NCBI RefSeq assembly: GCF_004664715.2
Contig: NC_051063.1
Location: 141,239,819-141,303,818 of the forward strand
Length of the DNA: 64,000 nucleotides
Direction of reading: 5' to 3'
DNA from: Peromyscus leucopus
Taxonomy: Eukaryota; Chordata; Mammalia; Rodentia; Cricetidae
The position numbers and the translations under genes are program-made. Shown one piece after another: positions 1 to 10,777 of this stretch (its first letter is position 1; every line of letters begins with the position of its first letter). The notes under the pieces are model-generated. The model was not told the DNA's origin, did no database searches, and saw only the letters and a program-made list of their open reading frames with translations.

Positions 1-80
1 TTTTATTAGATGTCGAGGGTAGAGAATTAAATCATGCAAAAACATCTGCTCTCAGAACTCACAGGATTTAGGCGGATGAG

Positions 81-85
<5 letters not shown>

Positions 86-142
<57 letters not shown>

Positions 143-183
143 GTATTTAGTGTGTGTGTGTGTATGTGTGTGTGTGTGTGTGT
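86..183. repeat. compound (TA)n-(TG)n microsatellite
   Basis: An almost uninterrupted TA run (about 86-142) is followed after a short spacer by a TG run (about 150-183). Alternating purine-pyrimidine tracts of this kind are prone to slippage; the TA part can extrude a cruciform and the TG part can adopt Z-DNA. The short reading frame through it encodes only low-complexity repeats and is not a gene. Confidence 0.95.
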
Positions 184-304
184 TATGTGAATGAATGTGT
201 TTGTTTGTTTGTGCACATATATGCAGAGTCCAGAGATTAGGGCCAAGTGTCTTCTGTAATTATTATCTATTTTATACTTTCATCTATCTGTTTTTAAAGA
301 GAAA

Positions 305-485
305 GTCTTTCACTGAACCTGGAGTTCACCAAGTCAGCTGGATTGGCTAGCACACAGCTGGCTCTTCTTCCCCGCCCCTGCCTGTTCTGCCACACTAGAG
401 TTTTGCTTGGGTGCTGGAGAGTCGAACTCGGGTCCTCATGCTTGTCTGGCAAGTGTGTTGCCAGAGGAGCCATTTCCTGAGCTCT
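305..485 (-). mobile_element. B4-type SINE (ID plus B1 fusion), reverse strand
   Basis: Read on the minus strand, the right end resembles the ID-like head of B4 (GAGGACC followed by a GTTCGA-like B box, near 415-440) and the left end resembles the B4 body (CTTTCACTGAACCTGGAG at about 307-324 on the plus strand). The order of the two parts matches the B4 consensus as I recall it. The copy is diverged, has lost its tail and shows no target duplication, so it is old. Confidence 0.75.
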
Positions 486-1270
486 TACAGAAATTATTTT
501 AAGTACCAAGATGCACATTGCTTTGGCAGGAAGAAAAAGCCCAGCTCTTTGTGTTTACATTATCATTTATCCTTATCAGTTCCCTGCTTTGTGTGCTTCC
601 TAGCTATGGCCACAGTTACAGCTGTCATTGCTCTGAGACTCTCCACTGGCAAAAGACAGTGAGCAGCTGAGCCTGCAGCCTCTATTGTCACAATTCTTTG
701 ACCTGCAGAACAAGAGGAAACCATACCTGACAGGAATCCTTCCAAAGGACTCAGCATCACTTCTACCCCAGCATCCTCCATAGATCAGAAGAGCAAATAT
801 CCCTTCTGCATCACTACAGTACATGTAAAAATGCCGTAGCACCTCTTTATTTCTTCCCTGAAGCCCTGGACCACACTACTTTCATTCTTGTGATCCTGAA
901 GGAAAGAGAATTTTTTTATATAATAGACAACAATGATCTTATTAACATAATAATGACAACAACAATAATAATAATAGCCAAGAGAGTGAGGGATCATTCC
1001 AGATTTCTTTTATAAGGGAACAAGAAGTGAAATCTGTGGTTTATATTTGCTCTGTACATTCAGCACCTGAAAACTGAAAAACGTAAAAATTATCCCAATT
1101 TCTCAGATTTTATTGTCACATAATTAATCATTGTCTTTGGCTTGTAGAGATGGTTAAGGACTTAAGTTAGTGGTGCAGTTTTGTGAATTTAATGGAAATT
1201 ACAAATGATATAGTAATGTGTATATTTAGAGGCAGAAGGACCCCTTTGGTTCTTAGGAACCTAAGCACTG
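486..1270. other. unique sequence, no gene seen
   Basis: Non-repetitive sequence except for a short CAA/TAA-type tract around 950-976. Overlapping minus-strand reading frames of 72 and 80 codons (563-842) occupy different frames and show no domain or signal. Confidence 0.6.
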
Positions 1271-1274
1271 CTTC

Positions 1275-1320
1275 CAGGTTTCTCATTTTCCAGATGAGTA
1301 AGCTGAGGTCAGGAAACACG
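1275..1320 (-). mobile_element. MIR core fragment (possible)
   Basis: A short block (CATTTTCCAGATGAGTAAGC, about 1285-1304, then a GAGGTCAGGAAAC-like continuation) resembles the reverse complement of the MIR core, where the consensus has a CAGATGAGGAAACTGAG-like motif. Only about 45 bp are recognisable, so the call is tentative. Confidence 0.4.
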
Positions 1321-2408
1321 ATTCTATGAGTCCCCGGTATGGACTTGTGCTCCACAGGTGGGGATCTTTGCCTCTGCAGAGGACTTACCCCTTGCTGTGT
1401 TTACTTCCTTGCTCCCTGTGTGCACAGCAAGTCTCCCCTCAAGATGGCCAAGCCTGGGCTCCTTGGAGTCAAAGTGACCTGCAGTGAGGACGGGTTCACT
1501 AGGGCACAGAGCCCCACAGGCTATTTGCCTGGCATCCTCTGTGGTGGGTAAACGAACTCAGAGGCCCCTGATTTCTCTCTCGTTACTAACCTTGGTAAAG
1601 ATCAGCTTTGCCCACTCCGCATGATGTTGGACAACATGGACCTGACCTCAGTGCCCTTCTAGTGGAGATCCTGCTAGCACTCTTCCACATTTAACCTCTG
1701 ATATTTAATACTCTAACTGCAGACTTAGAACTGTCTCTGCTGCTAATGACCTCTGTCAGAAAGTGGGGTGAAGTGGGCGGGCTCTTCCCCCGTGGGTGAA
1801 GTCCTCGAGATGAAAGCATTTTATAATTTGGAGCATTTTGGTTTTGCATCTTCATACAGGAAGGCAGGCTAGCAGGAAAAGTACCACCTCATTCCCTTGC
1901 TAATTCCAGCCTTATCTTACACTCAGTGTTCCATAGAGCTTGACTTGAAAGCTTTCATTTAAAACCCAATTCATATGAATTAGTGTACTACTCAAAATGT
2001 CAGGCTGCTAATAGGACATACATAGCAACTGGAAATTGAAATAAGTGCATTTTAATAGAGCTCAGGATTAGGATTTCCACTATCTGTTTGACGTAGTATC
2101 ACAATTATAATTGAGGGTAAATTTTTTTTTCTGTTGGCATTAATGATCCTCACGCCAGAATTATCAATCATCCCGAATTCATTTATACCATTTTTTTCAG
2201 AGGTAAAATGATGAAGAAGAAAGGAGTTCAAAGCTCATTGCTTATGCAACCAATTGGGAAGATGACTTCACTGATATTGATAGATAAAAGGAATGGACAG
2301 ATCTCTGGCCGACCCACTGATACCTCTATCAGCAAGTACAGGTCCCGTCTAAAGATGACATCATGTTACAGTGATTTTCATCTTTTTAAACACTTTAAAC
2401 ATTTACTG
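1321..2408. other. unique sequence, no gene seen
   Basis: About 1.1 kb of ordinary sequence. The longest reading frames (about 70 codons at 1339-1551 and 80 codons at 2208-2450) have no homology I recognise, and the second runs into a SINE. Confidence 0.6.
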
Positions 2409-2558
2409 AATTTTTTGGTGGGGTGGGTGTGTGCCACCATGCATAGGTAGAGGTCAGAGGAAAGTCTTTTCTCCTTCCACCATGTGGGTCCCAGAAATGG
2501 AACTCCAGGTGTCAGGTGTGGCCACACATGCCTTTGACCCCGAGCTATCTCCCTGGAT
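2409..2558 (-). mobile_element. B3A/B2-type SINE, reverse strand
   Basis: The plus strand contains CCACCATGTGGGTCCCAG (about 2477-2494), a GGAACTCCAGGTGTCAGG block and ends near GAGCTATCTCCC. Together these are the reverse complement of the tRNA-derived head of a B3A/B2-like SINE. A GGTCAGAGGA block marks its body. No A tail or target duplication is left, which indicates an old copy. Confidence 0.75.
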
Positions 2559-2809
2559 GTTAGCTCTTTTACTTCAGTTGGAGAAAAGTTTAGGTGGTTT
2601 TTTCCTAAACTTGGACTGCTTCTTTTTGCTGTTTGGGTAAGGAGAGATCCTTCCTCCAAAATAATGTAACAACCACGACAAAATAAATGCTAGGCTCAGC
2701 TTAATATCGGAGTGGAAGAAAGTAACACACATCTGTTGAACACTTTGGTTAGCCTTATTTGAACACCTGGGTTTGACTTGAGGGTTTCAAAATAAAAACA
2801 GAAATGCTG

Positions 2810-2857
<48 letters not shown>

Positions 2858-2912
2858 ACACGTGCGCAAGTGCGCGTGTGCGTGTATATCTGTATATCTG
2901 TATATATATATG
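2810..2912. repeat. (TG)n microsatellite with TGCG and TATATC variants
   Basis: A long TG array with interspersed TGCG steps passes into short TATATCTG and TA units. The alternating pattern and the GC-containing steps make it a plausible Z-DNA-forming tract. Confidence 0.95.
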
Positions 2913-3626
2913 AAGCATTGCATTCTGGGCTGTGGGCAAGTTAGATTATTTACATACAGTCATGTTGGCTTCTAATACAAAAATTTCTTATTAGTGTAGA
3001 TTTCCTAAGTGTGATAAAAGCAACCCTGCAGGTCCCCAGGTTTTCCAGCTTGTGCTATTCTCTTCAGGCCCAGAAGAGGGCAGTCAGGTTCCATGGTTCA
3101 AAAGTAACAGCGGCTGCTTGGGTAAGATTTTTCAATAAATCTCTGTGATTGGAATTAAGTTTTCCTTTAATGGTATTAAAGGGCATTTAGAATTACCTGG
3201 AGTTTTTTTTCCCTTTTATTAAAAAACCTTACAACCTTTGTGAGAGGGACATGTCCCACCAAAGGAGTGAGATGATGGTGGTGTTTTTCCTGTTTCTAGC
3301 CGATGAGTCTCATTCCCGAAGGCCTTGTTCAACATCAGGCATTATTGTGTATGGGGAGCCCTGGTGGGGGAAAGCTGAGGGAGCCAGGTCTCCTGTTTTG
3401 ACTTCTAACAATGTAAAGTGAAAGGAATAGAGGGTATAGGGCAAGGCCACTGTATCCCCAAATCACAGAGAGAGGGAAGGAGCTGGAGAAGGAAGGGAAA
3501 ACCCAGGGGTAGATCACAATGGAAATTCAGTCCTGTTGGATGAACAACAGCCTAACACCCTCATAGCTAGACTTTTTGGTAGGAGAAAAAATGCACTTTT
3601 AAGCTGGGAGTATGAGAAGAATGCCA
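2913..3626. other. unique sequence, no gene seen
   Basis: No repeat family, splice-like exon or long reading frame is recognised. The interval is AT-rich with scattered homopolymers. Confidence 0.55.
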
Positions 3627-3644
3627 CCCCCCCCCAAAAAAAAA
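3627..3644. repeat. C9-A9 homopolymer junction
   Basis: Nine C followed directly by nine A. It is not attached to any recognisable SINE and is probably an isolated slippage-prone tract. Confidence 0.9.
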
Positions 3645-3812
3645 TCTCCCATAGGAGTTTCTAAGTGAAAAATAAACACAGAAATTCAACATTCCCTTTT
3701 TAATTAGCAATAAAGTCAAGGTCTAGAAAGCCTTCACCTGAACACACATAGAAAGCTAGATGTGTTTGGATGGAACTTGGAATATTTAACAATATTCATA
3801 TAAACATATACG

Positions 3813-3814
<2 letters not shown>

Positions 3815-3857
<43 letters not shown>
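3815..3857. repeat. (AC)n microsatellite ending in ATAT
   Basis: About 18 AC units followed by a short AT stretch. Confidence 0.95.
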
Positions 3858-5235
3858 CGTGGAGATTTGGAGAAAAAGAGCAAGAGTTGGAGAGACTGTT
3901 TTTAGAGGACAGCCTTAATTTAGACATGTAAGAAAGATGCACTTTTAGGGACCTACTTTCAGTTAAATACAGCCACAAGAGTTAATATAATTCAGACCAT
4001 TTTTGTTGTTGTATGTGTTTGAAATACGTTATTTGTATTAACAGTGTGTTTAATGCTATTTTAAGAAGCTTATTCAAGGAAGCAGTATTATCCTTTGCAG
4101 ACAAGAATGTAATATATCACAGGCACATGTATGTGTGTGTCCCTACCACAAGGCTCCGTGAGTTTCTACCTGTCTATAAAACAGCTTTCTTGGTGACTGC
4201 GGCATTGTTGTCCCTCTGCCGGCTGCTCTGGAGGCCTGTGGATTAAGGGGGAATCCAAGCGCTATTCTAGCTGACCCTGTTTTCCACCTCTGCCCACCAT
4301 GCCTGCAGACCGGGTGTTCAGACAGCGCTGCCTCTGAAAGTGACCTTGCTCAGCAAGTGCGGATTGGCTCCTGTAGCAATGCCTTTCCCAGAAGAGGCCC
4401 TGCACACCGCCAAGTTGTGCTGCAACAAGGATGGGTATGAGATCTGAATGTTGGGGGTGGGGGAGTGAAAGAAGAAAGCTACAGCTTGCTGAGTGGCTGG
4501 GGCTGCTTATAAACAAACTTGGGCATTGTTTCTGGAGCCCTTTTACCGCGGAGAAGAAAGCTGGACACACACTAAGACCCGACTCCATTTATGCTCTGTG
4601 GAGACCTTGGGGAGAGCTGCTTTTAACAGGCTGGTGTCGTAGGGAAGATGATTTCCATCAGTTACTTTTAAAAGATACGTGCTATTTCAGCACAAAGCTG
4701 AAGCCCCTTCGAGCTGCACTAGGGATTAAGAAACTGCATGTATTTTAATGCCTTATGAATAGGTCTAGCTGATAAAAGAGGCTCTTGTTACCCCTGCTAC
4801 ATTTAAATGTGAAAAGCAGCTGCTTCTAGTGGGGAGGGGGCAGGGGAGTGGAGAAGAGATACATTATTTTCATAGGGGTTTAATCTTCAGACTACATTGA
4901 AACCATAGAGGACCACTGGCTATTCTCTTCTGGGCGCCTCTAATCGCCCAAGGATCTATAAGACTGCAGAGAGGGGAGGAGAGGGACCAGAAGACAGAGA
5001 AAGGAACTGTCTGTAGGGATGTGGCTGGCCATTTTCATCTGCATGTAGATTTTGAACTTCTGACCAAAATGCATGCATGGTTTAGTATCTTCTCCTTCTT
5101 TTACAGGCATTAACCCAGGAAACTTTAAAAGTTCTGGCCAGTTGAGGAGTCTGACACAACTGTGCTATTTTCAGAGAACAGTCTCAACAATGGGTCCTGG
5201 AAGGTGACCACAACCTCACTAGAGAATATGGATGA
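3858..5235. other. unique sequence, no gene seen
   Basis: The part around 4200-4740 is somewhat richer in GC and holds two overlapping reading frames of 105-108 codons on opposite strands (4262-4588 minus, 4431-4748 plus). Both lack recognisable domains, and opposite-strand overlap of equal length is typical of chance frames. Confidence 0.55.
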
Positions 5236-5248
5236 CTCTCTCTCTCTC

Positions 5249-5336
<88 letters not shown>

Positions 5337-5337
5337 T
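5236..5337. repeat. (TC)n followed by (TG)n microsatellite
   Basis: About 84 bases of nearly pure TC (one A interruption) followed by a TG run. The homopyrimidine tract has mirror symmetry and could form a triplex (H-DNA). Serine-leucine or arginine-glutamate reading frames across it are artefacts of the repeat. Confidence 0.97.
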
Positions 5338-6479
5338 AAGCATGATGCTGGGATGTGCGGGAAAGTCAAAGAGGCTGTCTTGCTGTATTTCAGGGACAGC
5401 CTATTTCAGGTTGGATTCAACAGATATCATGGGTATCATGGATAAATCTTGATCTGCAAGGGTTAATTGTTCCCAGAAACTGATAATACAAGTAAGATGT
5501 GGGCTTCTTACACTAGCAGATCTCTGGCAAAGTGAGGAGTATTTGGAGAAAGGTCATTGGAAGATCTACGTCTTCGGAATGATTAAACCTGGATGCCCTT
5601 TTGTTTTCTTCTAGGCACTATATTTCGACCTGTATTTGTTTATTCTCAATTTACAGAACGTGCTCACTGATGCATCTTTCTCTGTGTCTGACTCCTCACC
5701 TGGCCATGAGGTTTCTATGAAACTCTGAGAGGAAAACAAAGCAACAACAAAACTAGGATTTTATCTAAGACAGTTTGAAGAAATCTTTCCGATAAGAATT
5801 AGTTGCATTCCCTACAACTACTATGGCTTCCCAATTTTTATCTATTTATCTATTTACTTAAATATAACCATTCTCAAATTGAGAGATTAAGAACCAGCCC
5901 TCTAGATACGACTCAGTAGATTTCCCTAGTTTATAATTAAGAGAAATTCACATGTCGCGGGAGGTCTGTCTAGTCCACATGCTTATGAAATTACATCTGA
6001 ATGAAACTAATGTCATTTGGAGGTAGGGTACAGCTTTGACAGTCTTTGCACATGGTAGGTAGTGGGTGGACCATAGATTGCTTCTCGCAGGACTCAGAGA
6101 GAGAACAGGATTGAGAGAAAGGGCAGGTCTCCAGCTGCCCTGCCACACATCAGAAAACCGGAAGCAGGCAGCAAGATGTTTCTCACTTCCCAAGCACAAT
6201 CAGACCATACTGCACTCCACCCCTCCCTGCTCAACCTGTGCTTTCAATCAGACAGGAGGCCGTCCTGGCCCGGAGGTCCTGCAGGCTGGGCTATGAATGG
6301 TCAGGTTTCTGGAAGCCCGGCCAATCTGCCTGGGTTACTGGAGAAAGCCACGTTGGCACATGAATCACCGGAGCTGCCTGCTGGTTCTTGCATGGGGCAC
6401 ATAGCTCATAATGGACTCATGTGATTGAACTCAAGTCCAGTCAATATTTTGATTTCCTAACCTGACTTCCCTGCACATA
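5338..6479. other. unique sequence, no gene seen
   Basis: No recognisable interspersed repeat. Three overlapping frames of 76-83 codons around 5948-6424 on both strands have no protein family signature. An A14 run closes the interval at 6480-6493. Confidence 0.55.
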
Positions 6480-6493
6480 AAAAAAAAAAAAAG

Positions 6494-7663
6494 CCATAAT
6501 CCAGCCAGCCACAGCAGAGACCACAGCAAAGCCAGTAAAAGTCGGTCGACTAGGCTGAATCAAGGGGCCAGTGAGAGGAAAGGCTCAGGAGCAAACTGTG
6601 ACTTTGTAGCAAGTTGCGGCTAGAGGCTGGCCTGCCACTGCCCTCTCTGCTTTCCCGTTGCAGTGGCCAGTCATGGAGCAACCCCAGGCCAGCCCCTCAA
6701 ACTGCTTCTGAGACTTCTTGCTTGCCTTACTCCTTTTATCTGCTCTGCCCTCCTCCTCCTCCTCTTCCTCTCTCCGACCCCTTTTAAGTTTGGCTATGGA
6801 GCATCAGGTTTGACAAAGAAAGAGTAACTTAACATCCTTTAATGGAGGGAGGTTGATTTTCATTTGAGACCAAATGGCTCAGTTTTTTTTTTTTTTTTTT
6901 TTTTAACTTTTTAGCTCCTACAAGATTAAAAAAGTGAGAGGTCAGCTCGGCATCACCATGGCAACCCTACACAGCTAGGTCCTGGAGCAAATGAAGGGAG
7001 GTGATAATGGCAGAGAGTGCCCCCCCCCTCCATTTCTTTAGCATTTTCCCCCATTCAGAGTTGTGCCCAGGGTATGTGAAAAGAAGTAGAGTAGTTTAGG
7101 AAATCAAGGTTTATACTCGGGCTGTTGATTTGTCTGCCTCTGGGTTTTGACCTGTGCTGTTGTATGTGGGCTTGTGCTTGAGACCATCACAGACTTCATC
7201 TGTGTCCACAGGATCTTGAATTATGACTATGAGCTCATGCAGAAGCCAGCCTGGTCCAACTTGTCCTCCCACTCAAAGCTTTACCCACTGGCTTTCGCAG
7301 AGTCTGGAATGTTAATGAAGAGGCACTACTATGATGGAAGGTAGAAGCCCAGCACAGAGAGAGATCCCGGACTTCACCCATCATAAACATTGGAACTCCT
7401 TCTGAAAAAAAAAAGATATTGTTTCCAATTCAGGGACATTAAAGAATAAATTAGAAAAAAAGTCAAAACTGTGAATGTGCCTGAAATGCCCGATTCAGCT
7501 GTGCAGCAGGAACCTGGGTCTGAGCAAGAAGGAATGGTCATGACCTGGACTCCATCTTCCAGTCTATTCATCACAGTGCACCATGCACACACTGCGAGGC
7601 GGTGTGTTGTCTCCTTGCTCCTGACTCTCACAGTGCTCCCTTGAGGCCGGTGGTCCAATCTTT
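6494..7663. other. unique sequence with a poly-T run
   Basis: Contains a CTCCTC-rich stretch near 6748-6775, a T22 run at 6883-6904 that is not attached to a SINE I recognise, and a short C run at 7021-7028. No coding sequence is supported. Confidence 0.55.
6952..6965. promoter_or_regulatory. RFX X-box-like site (candidate)
   Basis: ATCACCATGGCAAC matches the RFX X-box pattern GTNRCC-N2-RGYAAC with one mismatch (A for the first G). This is a sequence resemblance only. Such sites arise by chance at this scale, and no promoter or exon is visible next to it. Confidence 0.25.
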
Positions 7664-7730
7664 GTTTTACAGACTGGTGGGACGATGCTGAAGTGGAGGC
7701 AGCAACTTGCCCACGGGCCACAGATTCTGA
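7664..7730 (-). mobile_element. MIR fragment (possible)
   Basis: TTTTACAGACTGGTGGG is followed 30 bases later by AACTTGCCCACGGGCCACAG. These correspond in order and spacing to the reverse-complement MIR core (TTTTACAGATGAGG, then AACTTGCCCAAGGTCACA). It is strongly decayed. Confidence 0.45.
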
Positions 7731-8404
7731 TGTGGGCATGCTCTCCACCCTTGCTTCGTGCAGCCTCTCTCCAGACTCCTTAATATCATCCAGATGCAGG
7801 AATAATAACTCCATGTCGGGAATCAGGAGTTTGTGCTTTTGCTCATTAGCTTATTCATTGAGTTGCAGTGAAACGATCACCAGCCTGCTATGTTTGTAGT
7901 GCAGTTCCAGGTGCGCGAGAGACTAATCTGGAGATGCTGACGAGGCTAAGAACCAAGGAGGAATGGCTTACATCTCAGCGGTGAACATGGGACAGACATC
8001 CAGTGGCACCAAATTTCGACTTTCCCGTGCGTGGGCTGTAGAGGGGATAACAGACATTTCCTAAGCCAGGTTCTATGCTCACACCAACAGCTCCTCAATA
8101 AACAAAGCCTCTCGCTCCCTTTTGTCTTCCACCTCATGCTGCCCTAGGGTTTCTTTTTCTACCTGAAGTCAAGCTAGTTGTCCCTGCTCTCATGGCAACC
8201 GGGCTTGTTTCCAAGCTGTATCTGCCTAGCCCACAGGCAGCCAGGTGACCCTGGTAAAGCAGAAGTCTTCCACTCATGATTGGAGGAAGGGCGCAGAACA
8301 GCAGAGCCAAGAGCAATGAGAGAAGGTTACTTACCTATGTATAGGCCATAAAGGTATCATCTAAATGAAGCCTCGCCTCTTCTGCCCCCTCTCTCCTTGT
8401 CTTG
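7731..8404. other. unique sequence, no gene seen
   Basis: No repeat or exon recognised. A 146-codon minus-strand frame enters from 7374-7814, but it crosses the MIR-like fragment and has no domain, so I treat it as chance. Confidence 0.5.
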
Positions 8405-8630
8405 TTTTTGCTTCTGAGATGAGACATGGTTTCATGTATCCCAGGCTAGCCTGCAATTCCCAATCCAGTGAAGAAAGACTTTGAACTTCTGCTCTTCCTG
8501 TTCCCATATCCCAGGTGCTGGTGGTGTACACGACCACACTCAGTTTTATACAGTGCTAGGGACTGAACCTGGGGTTTTACACATGCTAGGCAAGTATTCT
8601 CCCAGCTGAATTATAGACCTAGCCCTTTCT
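8405..8630 (-). mobile_element. RSINE1/B4-type SINE, reverse strand
   Basis: On the plus strand a B1-like part (TGAGATGAGACATGGTTTCA, then CCCAGGCTAGCCTGCAATTC) is followed by an ID-like part (TGCTAGGGACTGAACCTGGG, then CACATGCTAGGCAAGTATTC) ending in a CTAGCCC head. That order is the reverse complement of RSINE1/B4. Divergence is substantial and there is no clear target duplication. Confidence 0.8.
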
Positions 8631-9737
8631 CTCCTTTTAGGGAATTTGGTGTTGGCTCTGAATATGGGGTGATCCATCTCTTCACTCTCTGAGCCGGCTC
8701 CAAAGGCTTCGTATAGCTTGGAGCTCTTCCATGCTCTCCTTGCTCAGGACGAGGTTGAAAGCCAGCTTGGACATCATTGGTCTTTATTAGTTCAAATCAA
8801 AGCTGGCCCTGAGGGACGTGACAAGGTGGTATCAGCTGACTGACAACTGCTTGATTTTCAGAAAGGAAAGATACCGCTTTAACAAGGCAATCTTTCATTT
8901 TAATAGAGTGCAAGTTACAAAAACAAAGACTATTGCGAAGACATCAGCTGGATTCAAGTCTAAGGCTATCCAAGGGATGATTAGAATCAATTAAATTAGG
9001 TACCTCAAAGGCAATAAAATTCTTAATCACTTTCAAGGGTGCACTGGTTAGCAAATGCCACCTTAGCCTTGGGAAGTTCAGAGTCAAATTCCTAGTCACC
9101 AAAAAATGCTAACCTGGAGGTTTTTCTGCCATTCACTTGTCTCTACTCTCCTCTTGCCTCTGATGAACACCTTTGTCTGCCACTTTCTCCTGCCCTCCTT
9201 GCACATGGAGATGTGCACAGCACGCACAGTCCATCAGCCCATATGAAGAAGGTAAAACTCATACCTAAATAGGATAAAATGAGGCTATAGGGAAAGAAGG
9301 AGTGTCTTGTGAAGGGAAAATAGAAATGAAGTCCGATCAGAGTTCAACCCTCATCTCAGAACCCTGTAAAGTTGACTTCCATGACCTCTCAAGGTGTCTT
9401 TGCTTTGTAGACCTTTCTGGTGTCTTGTTGCTCTGTTCTCACTAGTGTGATTATTTGCCTGTGCCTTTCTGTCTCACTAAGATCTTATTTTCCACAAGTC
9501 AAGCAAGATGTCTGTCTAGCTCTCCATAAGATCACCTTTAGTGTTTGATGAGGAGATAGAGCATTGTGGAGATGGTGAAAGAAAAATCCCTGCCCTAGGC
9601 AAAGGGAGGAGACTGGAATTGCCAGCCAAAGGAGGATGGAGTGTTCTGCCTCCCTGGCAGGTGCAGCCACACAGAAAGGATTCTCAGGGTTGTGATCAGG
9701 GAATGCATCCTGGGAAGAAATTATGAAGGAGTACATG
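8631..9737. other. unique sequence, no gene seen
   Basis: About 1.1 kb with no recognisable repeat until the LTR that follows. Overlapping minus- and plus-strand frames around 9485-9920 are short and partly inside the LTR. Confidence 0.5.
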
Positions 9738-9743
9738 TGTTAG

Positions 9744-10263
9744 TGCTGTGGGATGTTCTGTATGTCCTGTGGGAGCCCTTCTTGGGTTCTTTGTGGCGTT
9801 ACCCAGCAGGTCTGCATAGAGGATGATTAGGACCATGGGCCTGAGTGCAGGTGTCTGAGATGGTCTGCACTTGGCTGTGCTGGGGGATGGTCTGTATGTC
9901 AAGTTGTTCTGATTGATCAATAAATAAAACCTGATCGGCTGTGGCTAGGCAGGAAGGTTAGGCGGGACTAACAGAGAGGAGAAATAAAAGGACAGGAAGG
10001 CAGAAGGACTGACGGCCAGATGCTGCCAGCACAAGAAGCATGTGAAGACTCCGGTAAGCCACAAGCCACGTGGCAAGGTATAGATTTATGGAAATGGATT
10101 AATTTAAGCTATAAGAACAGTGAGCAAGAAGCCTGTCACGGCCATATAGTTTGTATGCAATATAAGTCTCTGTGTTTACTTGGTTGGGTCTGAGCGGCTG
10201 TGGGACTGGCGGGTGACAGAGATTTGTGCTGACTGTGGGCAAGGCAGGAAAACTCTAGCTACA
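9744..10263 (+). mobile_element. solo LTR, ERVK-like, with 6-bp target duplication
   Basis: The element runs from TGCTGTGGGATG to CTAGCTACA, so it has canonical TG...CA ends. It is flanked by perfect copies of TGTTAG (9738-9743 and 10264-10269). A 6-bp duplication is typical of class II (ERVK) integration. Overlapping AATAAA signals lie at 9919-9928. No retroviral internal sequence is present, so this is a solo LTR left by LTR-LTR recombination. The first 23 bases recur at 9878-9900 with two mismatches, so the 5' part of U3 looks tandemly duplicated. I recall this repeat as common in cricetid genomes but cannot give its database name; mys-related elements are one possibility. Confidence 0.82.
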
Positions 10264-10269
10264 TGTTAG

Positions 10270-10771
10270 GGGATGAGAAAGGGAACTGTAGAGATTACAT
10301 TTGGATGAAGATTGGAGCCAGTGGAAGACCAAAGAACTTGGCAAGGGTATGCCAATGCTTCTGAAAATGGACACTTGTATTGAGTGGATGAACCTATCAA
10401 AACTGAAGGCTAGCTAAAACGATTTGTCATGGAATATTATTCATCCATTTAGTAAATGCTGATTGAATGTCACTTGCCAGCCTCCACTCAGGGCTAGGAC
10501 AATTTGCCTTGCAGCAACATGGGCATAAGACTGAGCTTATGAGCAGGAGAGAATAAACAGACAATAAGTACCCCAAATGAGCAACAAAGCAACACACAGA
10601 GTAGCCCACATAAGCAATGAAGGAGAGCTGCAGAACACAGAGACAGACAGTCAGGACACAGGGGCAGTCAGGCAAAGGCAATGCTAAGGCTGTCATCTAT
10701 GGCAAGCATTTTGGATTTTTACCCCAAATGCAGTAGAAAGTAATTGAAGACTATTAAACTGAAGAGGATTG
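10270..10771. other. unique sequence between two solo LTRs
   Basis: No confident repeat assignment. A stretch around 10430-10600 loosely resembles the tail of an old mammalian repeat (CTCAGGGCTAGGACA, then GACAATAAG), too decayed to name. Confidence 0.4.
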
Positions 10772-10777
10772 TGAACT

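Noticed and set aside
4262..4748. Opposing frames of 105-108 codons in GC-richer DNA
   Set aside because: Overlapping frames on both strands without domains are typical of chance in GC-rich sequence.
5125..5452. Arginine-glutamate and serine-leucine rich frames
   Set aside because: Direct translations of the TC/TG microsatellite.
7374..7814. 146-codon minus-strand frame
   Set aside because: Crosses a MIR-like fragment and an A10 run, has no recognisable domain and lacks splice or promoter context.
10430..10600. Possible end of an old mammalian LINE
   Set aside because: Only scattered word matches; could not be aligned by eye, so no family was assigned.
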